Assembly (NCBI RefSeq): GCF_009017415.1
Contig: NC_092406.1
Location: forward strand, 6,076,001-6,140,000
Direction of reading: 5' to 3'
Length of the DNA stretch: 64,000 nt
DNA from: Aspergillus flavus
Lineage: Eukaryota; Ascomycota; Eurotiomycetes; Eurotiales; Aspergillaceae
In this document: one piece after another, positions 52,964-63,504 of the stretch
Position numbering within the stretch: position 1 is the stretch's first letter
Layout of the letters: every line of letters begins with the position of its first letter
Notes under the pieces: model-generated
The model's input: only the letters and a program-made list of their open reading frames with translations
Databases searched by the model: none
What the model was told of the DNA's origin: nothing
Program-made: the position numbers and the translations under genes

Positions 52964-54142
52964 CTACCTAGAAATATGAGAAAGCACTTTAAGAAGGTCA
53001 CTCGACACACCCATAGCAGTCACATCACCCCCAGCACCCGCTCCCTGAACGATGAGCGGATTATCGCCGTACCGCTTCGTATAAAAGCTAATAAGATTAT
53101 CACTCCCCTGTAGCGCCGCGATAGGATGCGTTTTCTCAAACGACTCTATTCCCACCTTGACCTGGCGAGAGGCCATATCGATACTTCCAACAAAACGCAC
53201 AAACTTGCCCTCCTTTTCGGCCGCTGCCTTGTGCTGTTCCATTTGCTGGTCAAATTCCGGAAGACGGTCAAGAAATTCGTCTCCACTTGACACTCCTTGC
53301 AACTCCTGAGGAATTAGGCTCTGAACAGGGAATGATGTTGGGGATTCGATAGGTAACCCCGCTAGCCGACCGAGAATGGTGAGCTTGCGAGCGACGTCGA
53401 GACCGTTTAGATCGTCGCGCGGGTCAGGCTCCGTATAACCTAGCTGTTTGGCCTTGCGGACGGCAACGGACCATTTCTCTCCTTGGCCCTCTGTTGGAGC
53501 GAAGGAGTTGAAAAGGAAGGACATTGTGCCGCTGAAGACACCTTGGATGCGCGTGATCTCATCACCGGTAATAATTAGATCCTTCAGGGTGGAAATAATG
53601 GGCAAGCCAGCACCAACGGATGATTCATGAAAAACGTAAGAGTGTCCGGCAGCCGCAGAGCTGAAGATATCTTCCCATAGTTGGTAATTTCCGGAAAAGG
53701 CCTTCTTGTTGGGAGTGATGATGCTGATTCCGCGACGTAGGAACTGTGGATACGCTTCTGCAAGACTGTTGGCGCTGGTGTTGTCGACGAGTATCACCTT
53801 GGATGGGGCGCCGGAGAGATAGTCGATGATCCAGGGGATTGTAGGTGGTGCTTGGCCCTCTGCTTCGAGTCTGTCGAGGGCGGTTTCGATGTTGATCTCT
53901 GAGTAATCGGGGTGGTGGAGGGCCTTGTCGATGATTGCGATGTAGCATAGGCGAAGACGGGGAGAAGGGCGTGTCTTGCTTAAGTATGATAGTTGTTTCA
54001 GGAAACATGAGCCCACTCCGCCGGCACCTGTTGTTTGTTAGTTGTCAGCTATGGAGTTGATGGGGACGGATTTCTGTATGATGGGATGGAGTATCTACTC
54101 ACCGATAACGGCAATGTAAACTTCCTCTGTGGTAGTAGCCAT
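52964..54142 (-). CDS. HOM6: Homoserine dehydrogenase
   Basis: Exon 1 (54142-54103) encodes MATTTEEVYIAVIG and a 75-bp GT-AG intron joins it to exon 2 (54027-52964), giving 367 aa; yeast Hom6 is 359. The join completes the NAD(P) loop VIGAGGVGSCFL. The family motifs VDNTSAN, GISIITPNKKAFS, HESSVGAGLPIISTL and IQGVFSGTMSFLFN follow, then the catalytic region LGYTEPDPRDDLNGLDVARKL with the conserved Asp and Lys. The end carries VQGAGAGGDVTAMGV. It reduces aspartate semialdehyde to homoserine in the threonine/methionine pathway, in the cytosol. No sign of cluster membership. The symbol is by homology to yeast. Confidence 0.95.
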
Positions 54143-54850
54143 GATTGTTACTTTGTGTAGTTTTAGGTAAAAGCCTTGTACGTTTGATAGTTAGAGTGAG
54201 GTTTAGCATGTTGGGGAAGCATCCAAATTTATATATTCGCATCTATGTAAGACTTTGGATTGAGCATCTTCAAGCAGCTGAAAGAACTTCATCATCGTCG
54301 AAGCAGGTACCTAGTTACATGACAAACCATTACCTCAATAAGAGACTTACTTAACAAAGCGCTGATTTATAATGCCGAATTGCTGGGATGGCCCTCCTAT
54401 GATTATGGTGGGTGACCATCTTCAAGAATGAACACGTAAAATGAGTATGACAGAGGACGGGTTAGTAAACTCTGACAGACAAGATAGTTACACAACGCTT
54501 ACCGGGATTTGTAGTTCAATCGGCAATGTATCGGAGGTTTCTGCGTTGACATAATTGTTCGATGACGAGAGTCATACTAGGGTTAGTCACACGTGGGACC
54601 CGGCCCACAAGCCTTGTGCTGAAGGCTTCGGGATTGTTGAAAGCTGAGCAAAAAATACGTAGTTGTAGCAGGGTATTAGATTAGTATGATGGTACTTAAG
54701 ATATAAAGGCTGCCAGAACTTCCACCGGTATGCCTCTGTGACTTTTACAACAGTATCGCCTCAAAACCTACTATCATTAAACATGTCACCAAGGCCATTT
54801 ACAGTTCGTATTCGCATCCTTGAGTATCTAGTGACATTACGTTGACTTCC
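54143..54850. other. Intergenic between divergent genes
   Basis: 708 bp holding both promoters. A TATAAAG at 54712-54718 lies about 139 bp before the aldehyde dehydrogenase start. No other feature recognised. Confidence 0.5.
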
Positions 54851-56450
54851 ATGCAGCTGAATGATCCGTCCCTACTCCATGAGGCCTCATTGCTCAATGG
54901 TGAATGGGTTGCGGCCCAATCCAACAAAAGGTTTGATATCGAAGGCGAGCCTACCACTCTACCAGTACCAATCCGTTACTTGCTAACCAAGGTTGTCTCT
55001 TACAGACCCCGGTTCAAGACACGTTTTCGCAACCTGCCCCACGAACGGTCCAGAGGATGTGGACAAATACGTCGAGACCTCGCATGCGGCCTTCGAACGC
55101 TATCGCCATGTCAACCCACGCGAACGAGCCAAGTTCCTTCTGAAATGGCATGAGCTGATTACAAAAGCCCGAGAAGATATCGCTACAATCGTGGTATACG
55201 AGACCGGAAAGCCCATGGCCGAAGCCTTAGGCGAGGTAGACTACGCACTGGGGTTTGCCTGGTGGTTCGCGGGAGAGGCCGAGAGAGTCCGCGGATCTAT
55301 TGCGTTGCCTTCAGTCTCCAACCGTCGCACATTTGTCATAAAACAACCTATTGGCGTGAGTGCGGCTTTAGTCCCATGGAACTTCCCGGTTGCTATGATT
55401 GTTCGTAAAGTGGCAGCAGCTTTAGCTGCAGGATGCACTATGATTGTTAAACCATCCCCAGAGACTCCTTTGAGTGTGATGGCCTTAGCAGACCTTGCTC
55501 TTCGCGCGGGTTTAGCACCTGGTGTTCTCAATGTTATTACAACTGATAATGAATACACACCGTCCGTCAGTGAAAGGCTTTGCAAGCATCCTTTGGTGCG
55601 CAAGGTAACCTTCACAGGCAGTACAAGGGTGGGAAGCATTATTGCAAAGCATTGCAGCGAGGGACTCAAGAAAGTTACCATGGAGCTTGGGGGAAATTGC
55701 CCGTTCATTGTCTTTGACGACGGAAACTTGGAACAAGCAGTGGCTGCCCTGATGATCCTCAAATGGCGTACCGCCGGCCAAGCCTGTACCCATGCCAACC
55801 GAGTCTATGTCCAAGCGGGTGTCTACGATAAGTTCGCCCAGATGATGCTAGAAGCGACTCAGAAACTCAAGGTCGGTCACGGAACTGATTCGGGTACCAC
55901 CATGGGACCACTTACGACCGACCGTGGCGTTGAGAAGTTGAAGAAGCTTGTGTCTGATGCGATCAGCAAGGGCGGCAAAGTTCTCTGCGGTGGAAAGCAA
56001 CCGAATGGCCCTCAAGGATATTTCTTCGAGCCTACTATCATCTCCGGTATGACTTCTGAGATGCTGGCATCTCAGGAAGAGATCTTCGGGCCTCTGTTAG
56101 GGTTGCACAGGTTTGAGACCGAGGAGGAAGCTGTCAAGATGGCAAATGACACATCTATGGGTTTGGCCTCGTACTTCTTTACTAAGGACATTGATCGGAC
56201 CTGGAGACTTCTTGAAAGTCTCGAGGCTGGCATGATTGGCATGAACACAGGTATGTTGTGCTTTCTTTGTTGGATGGCTGTGGTTTGAGCACTGACAGTT
56301 TGACTAGGAAACTCTTCGTGCGCTGAGTCTCCGTTCGGCGGCATTAAGGAGTCAGGATACGGCAAGGAGGCAGGCAAAGATGTCGCTATCGAAGAGTATC
56401 TGATCTCTAAGACCGGCACGCTTACTGTGGAGGGTGCGCCGGGGCCATAG
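54851..56450 (+). CDS. Succinate-semialdehyde dehydrogenase-like aldehyde dehydrogenase
   Basis: Exons 54851-54944, 55006-56250 and 56308-56450 give 493 aa. The first intron has a GC donor (AAG then GCGAGC at 54945) and an ordinary AG end. Only this join gives FDIEDPGSRHVFATCP in frame. Motifs: VPWNFPVAM and KPSPETPLS (cofactor), FTGSTRVGSII, the general base in MELGGNCPFIVF, the nucleophile Cys in TAGQACTHANRVYV, and the ending SPFGGIKESGYGKE. The layout matches the GabD/SSADH subgroup rather than betaine aldehyde dehydrogenase. There is no targeting sequence, so it is probably cytosolic. It could act in GABA catabolism or on another semialdehyde; the family does not fix the substrate. Confidence 0.88.
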
Positions 56451-56880
56451 GGTTATCCGTTTAGCTTGTCTCCCTGATGCTTATTATAGTCCGGGTTTGT
56501 GCTTTCATTTGGGGAGACCTGTTGATCGATGCTGCTATATGGCAACACGTATCACGTTAGCGATTTGAACTTATGTGGTGATATTCTCAGGAAACACGGA
56601 CAGGGTATTTTAGACGTAGAATAATTCTGGTCAACTCTTCTATAAGACAACATTTTATAAATGCACTAATCTGGCTTTAGTTTAGTGTGCAATATTCCCG
56701 TTCAATTTAAATGGAGCCCAAAGCCGATCGTATTACCGAGGTCCAAACCCGATCGACATCGGGAATGCGAGCCCTAGTTTTAAAAGAATCCCCACTCGTT
56801 CTGATCAACAGATCCTCCATGACTCTTCGTGCGCAAACCAATTACACTTGACTAAATTTTGCTCAAGAAGGCTTGATGCC
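56451..56880. other. Intergenic; no gene seen
   Basis: 430 bp between the aldehyde dehydrogenase and the bZIP gene, AT-rich. Nothing recognised. Confidence 0.5.
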
Positions 56881-58556
56881 ATGAGTCCAAGTAGGTCCAC
56901 CCGCGAAAGCAGCAAGAGAAAGCTGGATAGCACAGATGACGACCAGGAGAAACGGTATGTTTCTACCACAGTCATGACTATGTTCTACCACTCAATAGCC
57001 ATTTCGTAGGAAACTCCGGAATCGCCTGGCTCAGCGGGCATTTCGTCGTCGACAGGCGGAGTATTTGAGGAACCTCCGGGATCGTGCCGACTCAGGAGAT
57101 CGACCGCAGAATGAGATTATCCATGCGCTGCGGGAGGAAAATGCACGTCTTCGAAGACAGCTTGTTGATGTCCAGTCGAAGCTGTCTAGGGTTATCACGA
57201 CGATGCAGGCTCTGTCTGGTTCCGTATCGTCTGTACTTGATAAACCATCACAGGTTGCATCTACAGACAAGGTGGAGGCGACTGAGTCACCATCTTCGAG
57301 ACAAGAAACTCCTAAAGACATAGATGTGGCTATCGCAGCCGATGATTATCCCAAATTGGACACATCTACCTCCAGTGCCACTCACACCATCTTGATACAA
57401 AACCAATCGTCAGGTCTAGACGATCCCGTGGACATCATGCCTCAAACCCTCAATCAAGGTCTAGCGAGATCTGATAACTCATTTCCAGAGTTCAATCATG
57501 ATATCCTTGCCCTGGAAAGTCTCACACCACATACAAATAGCTTGAGCCACCAGCTACCGAACATCTGGTCTTTCGAATATCAGATGGGCCTGCAGCCGTA
57601 CGTGAATGCCCTAACCTCCAGCCAACAATTCAGCGTCACACTGGGCAAGGATTGGACAGAATCCAATTCCCCATTCTCGGACCACATTCAAGTACTTCAG
57701 AAATTATTGAAGAATAGATTGGATCTCATTAGACCGTTATTCCAGCCTTCTCCACAGCTGTGAGTTTTCCCGAAGTGTATTCACCCTTGAACATACTGCT
57801 GATCATCCTGTCGGCAGCCTCTACCAACAGGTCCTCATGGTCCTTTCCCTGTTCAACAGTATAACCCGACCGGACGTTATGGCGTGGTACGCAAAGACGC
57901 GTTTCTACCACATTGTCGACTTGACAGCGTGGCAGATCTATCCCTGCACAGGGACATTAAGCAAGGTCCACCAGCAATACAGACCCACAGAAGTACAATT
58001 ACAACAACAATACCCCCGGGTCATTGACTGGATACCATTCCCCACGATCCGAAACCGACTCATTCGACTACACGCAGCCAATCCCCAGATCGACCAAATA
58101 TTCTGCGACACCGTCAGCAGCTACGTCGTCGAAGCAAACATGGCCGATCTCATAATGGGCGCTCCTGCTGTAACGGCCTACATCCGAGTAACCGACGTGA
58201 TCGCGAATATCCCCTCAACTACACCAGGAAGTGACCCTGAGCCGTCTGCTATGCTTCCAGCCCCGGACGCCGATACTCTTTTCTCGTCCCCGGAATACGC
58301 TCGAGCTGTGTTTAAAAAACTGGATATCGATCGTGGGATATCACATTATAAGATGGATCCTGCTTTCTTCGGTACATACCCCGAACTCTATGACCCAAGC
58401 GTTGATATTGCAGCGAAGGGGATTCCACTTAGACCGGATGTACAATTGCGCTTGACGTATCCTAAGCCTCTTGATTCTTCGACGTTTCAAACTTACCGCA
58501 GCTTTATGGACTTTTCTCTGTATGCTCCGTTAAGTGTGGCGCAGGGTTTTAGGTGA
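56881..58556 (+). CDS. bZIP transcription factor with DUF3425 C-terminal domain
   Basis: Exons 56881-56954, 57010-57759 and 57818-58556, with 55- and 58-bp GT-AG introns, give 520 aa. The basic region is split by intron 1 and reads RKLRNRLAQRAFRRRQ, the Yap/Pap1-type pattern N-X2-AQ-X-AFR. A leucine-zipper-like coiled coil follows (IIHALREENARLRRQLVDVQSKL). A polar middle region leads into the DUF3425 domain with VLMVLSLFNSITRPDVMAWYAKTRFYHIVDLTAWQI and YPRVIDWIPFPTIRNRLI. This architecture is common in Aspergillus regulators of stress or specialised metabolism. The targets are unknown; no adjacent gene suggests one. Confidence 0.9.
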
Positions 58557-59241
58557 CTGTACATTTCGCCCTAGAGCGAGGTTCAAGATCGGTTGCTTTA
58601 CATATACCCCAGAGCATTTATTTAAGAACTTCTAACAGGCGAAATATTTCATACGCACCTTGGGAAATCCAAAATGGATGGGATGAACCTTTGAGATGGT
58701 CTGAGGACTGCTGAGGATACTAGGCGAGGTCCAATATCACCATATTTGGCATAGGATCGCGTGAAGATGTGCGCGGTCAGTTTTCAGCCACCAGACTTTT
58801 CCCAAGTTCAAAGTGCTGGTGGGGAAGAGTCCCTACATCTGTCCTAAATGTCACCAGGTGTTTAAAGGGCGCAGAAAGTTGGCAATTATTGCTGCTCAGA
58901 TGGCTAGCTAGATCGTTGGAATATTGTCGATGTCACTCAGCTGGCTGGAGATGGACAGCAAAACAATAGTGAAGAGTTTTTTATCTGTCGCCCATAGATA
59001 TTCTATTATATATTGTCAGTGAGTCTACCAGCTAGATCGTACCACTTTGAGTAGAATATTATATCTATAAAGTTAAGGACAAATAACAGTAGATAATATA
59101 CTATATCTTTGAATATTGAGGATGTTGCTGCAATCTAATCATGTAAGAGTAGTCCCCCGCGGGATTCATGGTAGTCACTGGGGACCGTGGTGCAGTTTTA
59201 GGCTTTGTAAAAGAAACCAAAGGCCCTGACTATTCCAAGCT
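58557..59241. other. Intergenic between convergent genes; very AT-rich island
   Basis: No gene seen. About 58970-59115 is strongly AT-rich with many TATA/ATAT steps, of the sort seen in mutated repeat relics of filamentous fungi, but too short to assign. Confidence 0.45.
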
Positions 59242-60969
59242 TCACGGCCCGCTCATAAGAATTGCCCCCTTCCTAATCTCCCTGGCCAGATACTCAGCCT
59301 TGGCATCCGCAGACCCTCCCGGCGATTCTGAGCTCTCCATGCCATTCCCCGATTCCAACGGAAGATGCAGCAACGTGGCGACACGCAGGAACTGGTTGCA
59401 GATCCACTCCCGCTGTCCAGGTCTAAGAAGACTCGCTATCACCTCGCCGTGATCTTCCGAGAAGAGCGCCAACAAGCGGCTCAGGGGGTGCATGGCGCGC
59501 CACGGCCCCTGCGCAATGACGTGGCGCCTGTGGTCATCTCTCGATATGCCATCGAAAACCTCCCTGTCTAGTGGTGTGCCGTCTACCAATGCATTATAGC
59601 TGGGAAGCAAAACCGTCGGGTCAGTGAAATCGGCGAGACTGGACCGGCTGATTCGGTTGCCGAGGTGGAAGGGTATGCTGTGGCACACGCTGTCGACCAG
59701 TTCTTGGAGTGTTTGTTGGCAGTTGACGAAATCTGTGGGGTCACCGACAAACTGCCCGTATGCAAGGCCAAAGCGGCTCAGATCGGAGAATGCATTGAGG
59801 GAGCCGAGTGTGATCTTGGCCAGCAGGAGGCGTTGAAAGCGCCATAGATTCCAGATGCTGGCAATTTGGCAGGAAGGATACACCTCACAGATAGATTGGT
59901 AGGTGGGTATGGACAAATCGATATCCCGACCACTTATCAGCCTTACCGGTCTCCAGTGATCCGGTACATTTTCCGCCCACGCTAGAAGCTCTGCATCAAC
60001 TCTCTTGGCATCGGCCATCCACTCCTTCGGAACGCACTTCAACGATGTTGCGGAGCCACCCTGTGTCAAAAACTCCGTGTAGCTGGCCTGCAACTCGGCA
60101 ACGGACGTCCCTATGGCATCGAGTGCTGCGCTGGGGTTTTCTGGCACAGCCATCGTTTCCTTGCTCCTAATCCATGAGTATGCGATCCTCTTCAGTGGCT
60201 TTTTCTGACGTATCGCGGTCGAAACCTCGGTATGTAGCATAAACCTTCGTAAGTAGGCGCGCACCACCCCGCCCATATCGTCCGAGCCCATAAACGAGAG
60301 CAAAGATGCTGCACCATTGTGGTGCGTACTTGAGACACGGCGAAGACCATATACCGCCGAGGCATTCTCGTAAGTCTGCAGCGCCAGCACGGCCAACACC
60401 GTTGCCGGCTTGCCACGTTCTATAGGATCCTGTATTGCGGTTTGAAGGCGTGTGAGTGCCCGGGAATAAGACTTCCGTGGTGATCGGAAGCTCGTGGCAT
60501 CTTGTCGCCACATGGACAAGGTCTCTGAAGCCAACGCTGACACGGCGAGTGAGAGGGCCGAATCTTCCCGCTCCGAGAAATATGCTGGAATGAGCATTTC
60601 GAAGAATCCGCGCGTGGACCCCATATCGCGGCCCATGCTGGCGTAATGGCCGAGATAGAACTGCACGGCGGTGTCGGGCTCAGAGGGCCGCCGCAAAGTC
60701 AAAGCCCTCACAACCTCCCGGTCCTGGACATTAGACTCAGGCGACCGACCGGGACTACTTGTTGCAACCTTCATGACATCTTGTTTGGTATTGGTGCAAA
60801 ACTTGTGGTTCTGATCTTTGAACTTTAGTTTGGTATTCTGGTGCCTGTTGTAGCCTCCGCAGCGAAGCTTAAGGCGCTGGCACGCTTGGCACTCGGGCTT
60901 TGCCTCGTCGCATTTAACGCGGCGTTGCTTGCATGTCACGCAGCCTCCGGAGCGTCCGCGGTTAACCAT
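59242..60969 (-). CDS. Zn2Cys6 transcription factor (575 aa)
   Basis: Single exon. The DNA-binding domain is at the extreme N-terminus with Cys at residues 10, 13, 20, 27, 30 and 37 (C-X2-C-X6-C-X6-C-X2-C-X6-C), followed by a basic linker (NRHQNTKLKFKDQNHK). The remaining 500 residues are mostly helical, including FYLGHYASMGRDMG, ALSLAVSALASETLSMW and VLAVLALQTYENASAVYG. This is the usual shape of the fungal-specific (Fungal_trans_2 type) regulators. It is divergent from the Ayg1-like hydrolase, with 357 bp between start codons, and is the likely local regulator of that gene and the ORF at the window end. Confidence 0.9.
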   Translation of the reverse strand: MVNRGRSGGCVTCKQRRVKCDEAKPECQACQRLKLRCGGYNRHQNTKLKFKDQNHKFCTNTKQDVMKVATSSPGRSPESNVQDREVVRALTLRRPSEPDTAVQFYLGHYASMGRDMGSTRGFFEMLIPAYFSEREDSALSLAVSALASETLSMWRQDATSFRSPRKSYSRALTRLQTAIQDPIERGKPATVLAVLALQTYENASAVYGLRRVSSTHHNGAASLLSFMGSDDMGGVVRAYLRRFMLHTEVSTAIRQKKPLKRIAYSWIRSKETMAVPENPSAALDAIGTSVAELQASYTEFLTQGGSATSLKCVPKEWMADAKRVDAELLAWAENVPDHWRPVRLISGRDIDLSIPTYQSICEVYPSCQIASIWNLWRFQRLLLAKITLGSLNAFSDLSRFGLAYGQFVGDPTDFVNCQQTLQELVDSVCHSIPFHLGNRISRSSLADFTDPTVLLPSYNALVDGTPLDREVFDGISRDDHRRHVIAQGPWRAMHPLSRLLALFSEDHGEVIASLLRPGQREWICNQFLRVATLLHLPLESGNGMESSESPGGSADAKAEYLAREIRKGAILMSGP

Positions 60970-61326
60970 TGCGACAGCGACGGTGCCGGAAAAGGAGATC
61001 TGGTTGCGATGGATGGGTAAAGTTAAGTAACTTTATCGTAAAGCGTGCACAGCCGAGTTACAGCAGTGAGCTTACTCGTACTTATAATAGCAGTGGCTCG
61101 CGGGCGCGACCAATCAGAGGACCCCGTCGCAAAACGCTTACTCGATGTGGTTTAGCCTGGGAAAGGCCTAATGACGTAGAACGACTTGTGCCCTAATTGC
61201 CGCCTATATCGATATAAGAAGTATAAGAAGAAGAGATGGAACACAAGAAAAAAGAGAAATCAATCAGAAACAACCGGTATAGTCATCACAGTTCTTTCAA
61301 GTTCTCTTTTTACTTCATTATTTGCC
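60970..61326. promoter_or_regulatory. Divergent promoter of regulator and Ayg1-like hydrolase genes
   Basis: A 357-bp region between divergent start codons. A CCAATCA box at 61110-61116 is a candidate CBC site. The plus-strand leader before 61327 is A/G-rich, then CT-rich, as in many fungal 5' UTRs. Confidence 0.45.
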
Positions 61327-62652
61327 ATGAAATTACACTCCTCCGTCTACACCGGCCCACTGTTGGCCGCTCTGTTGCATTGCGGTGTAGCGTCCGCCGC
61401 GTATAGCACAGCTAACAGCACCATGCTGTTGTTGAGCAATGACTCAACCATGAACTTCGACTTGCTAACGCCTCTCGGCGAATCCATCACTGGGGGAGGC
61501 GACGTCGGGCCTATCCTTGGCGCAGCCAAAGATATTAAACCCGGAAACATGACGTCCTTCACCGAGGTCTTCTATAAGCTCGCCAACGACACTAAGGCTC
61601 AGGCCGAAGACCCGGAGAATGCCTACGACCCTCTCAATGTCAGGGACACATGGTTCTCTGCGGCGCAGTACTTCCGCAGGGCTGACGTCTACAACCACGG
61701 TAACTGGAGCAATCCGCTCATCAACAGCCTGTGGGCCGAGCAGATTGAGGCGTTCAACAAGGGTATAGCTGCTTTGCCTATTCCTGGCAAGCGCATCCGC
61801 ATTCCAGCTACCAAGGGTAACTTCACCGTCGAGGCTATCTGGTACTCTGCTTCCGAGAGCAAGAACGACAAGCTGCCGACGTTGATCATCGGGAACGGCT
61901 TCGACGCTGCGCAGGAGGACTCTTACCACAACTACGTGGCGCCCGCCCTGTCCCGAGGATGGAATTGTATCACCTACGAAGGTCCGGGACAACCAACGGT
62001 GCGCCGTAACCAGAACCTTGGTTTCATTCCCGACTGGGAGAAAGTCGCCATCCCCGTCGTGGATTATGTTCTCTCGGAGAAAAAGGACGTCGTAGACGAG
62101 AACCGTCTGGTCCTCGTGGGCAACTCCCTCGGCGGCTACCTGGCTGCCCGTGTCGCAGCGTTCGAGCCCCGCCTGTCCGCAGTAGTCTTGATTGACGGCG
62201 TCTGGGACAACTACGCTGCCTATATAAGGGAGCTATCATCGGAAATGCTCGCCATCTACGAGGCGGGCAACTACACGCAATTCGACGACGTCCTCCTCTC
62301 AGCTCGGAAAGCCGGAATGCTATCCACCGGCGCCGCCTGGGGCATTGACCAAGGCATGTGGGCGTTCCGGACGCACTCGCCCTCTGACTTCTTCACCCAG
62401 ATCAAGCAGTACAACGTGTCGTCTTTCATTGACAAAATCAAGATCCCTGTGTTTGTCGGTGATGCCGCACTGGAGAGCAGTTATGTTGGACAGCCGAAGC
62501 AGGTGGCGGATGCGCTGGGCCACTGGGCTACTCTGCATACTTTCAAGGGAGTGGCTGGCTTTCATTGCCAGACTGCTGCTGGGCAGGAGCTTTCGAGGAC
62601 TATCCATGCGTGGTTGAACAAGACTTTAGTCAATGTGACCCATGACCACTGA
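61327..62652 (+). CDS. Secreted Ayg1-like alpha/beta hydrolase
   Basis: Single exon, 441 aa from the ATG at 61327. A signal peptide (MKLHSSVYTGPLLAALLHCGVASA) and many Asn-X-Ser/Thr sites indicate secretion or a vesicular location. Family motifs: PTLIIGNGFDAAQEDSYH, CITYEGPGQPTVRRNQNLGF, the nucleophile elbow VGNSLGGYLAARVAAF, VVLIDGVWD, then the acid in VGDAALESS and the His in GVAGFHCQ. These match Ayg1 of the DHN-melanin pathway and relatives, which shorten polyketide chains by hydrolysis, and bacterial dihydropseudooxynicotine hydrolase-like enzymes. The signal sequence sets it apart from cytosolic bacterial relatives. Next to a Zn2Cys6 regulator and a PKS-type ORF, a tailoring role on a polyketide is plausible but unproven. 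Confidence 0.88.
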   Translation: MKLHSSVYTGPLLAALLHCGVASAAYSTANSTMLLLSNDSTMNFDLLTPLGESITGGGDVGPILGAAKDIKPGNMTSFTEVFYKLANDTKAQAEDPENAYDPLNVRDTWFSAAQYFRRADVYNHGNWSNPLINSLWAEQIEAFNKGIAALPIPGKRIRIPATKGNFTVEAIWYSASESKNDKLPTLIIGNGFDAAQEDSYHNYVAPALSRGWNCITYEGPGQPTVRRNQNLGFIPDWEKVAIPVVDYVLSEKKDVVDENRLVLVGNSLGGYLAARVAAFEPRLSAVVLIDGVWDNYAAYIRELSSEMLAIYEAGNYTQFDDVLLSARKAGMLSTGAAWGIDQGMWAFRTHSPSDFFTQIKQYNVSSFIDKIKIPVFVGDAALESSYVGQPKQVADALGHWATLHTFKGVAGFHCQTAAGQELSRTIHAWLNKTLVNVTHDH

Positions 62653-63504
62653 GTTACTGCTCAGTTGTAACGGCAGTTGCCTCAGTCAACGATTACTGAG
62701 CGCCTATATAGATTCCGATTGCTTGAGGGTCTGATTCGTTCCATTTCGGTCCCAATACATTTTGTTTAGAAATCCGAATATCCTTGATCTCCCTAGTACT
62801 GCGTTTCTTGAAGCCCGTTGGCCTACCACGTTCCACAGGCGCACCGGTTGGCAAGGTCTGATCTTGAATGTAATACTGCTTTAAGATGTCTTATAGCCCT
62901 TTTTTAGTATCAGAAAGTTAGAGTATATCATGAGTATTGTTAACATAACTATACAAAGTAAGAATCAAGATAATGGAAATCCTAGTAAACTCTATTAAAG
63001 TCAAAAGGCTATATAAGGCGTGGCCCAGAGTCCTTGTATCGGTATATCAGACATGCCGGCAACCGGGTCTAGATGAGGCAGCCTACGTGTTGCTCATACG
63101 TCGGACCAGTAAATGAGCCTATGTGCGACTGCTAATAACAGTTTCCTGGTTACAGGCAAGGGTTAATTCAGATCCATACCACGGTGCATATCTCAACGAT
63201 CCCGGTTTGTGGGCGAATATGACGACATATACTAGAATAGGAAATAGTTGGAATAAGCTTAAACATTTTTATCCATTCTATAGTTTCCTTAGTAGTAGGT
63301 TTACTACTAAAGGAATTCATATATAAAAGCTCTGATACTGTAGACTGTAGAAAGTCGTAGATATTGCGAAGGTGGAAGCCGACAGTCAGGATTCAAATCA
63401 GTCTGGCACGCATACGCTGCCACGTTGTTTACTCTGCACTGAACAACCCTTCTACTACAACACGTTATCGCTAAAATCCACAGTATTCAATAGAACAAAT
63501 CGTC
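62653..63504. other. Intergenic; promoter of the last gene
   Basis: About 850 bp with no coding continuity: no polyketide-synthase domain is visible upstream of the next ORF. TATATAAAA at 63319-63327 lies about 180 bp before ATG 63505. The central part (62880-63310) is AT-rich. Confidence 0.5.
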
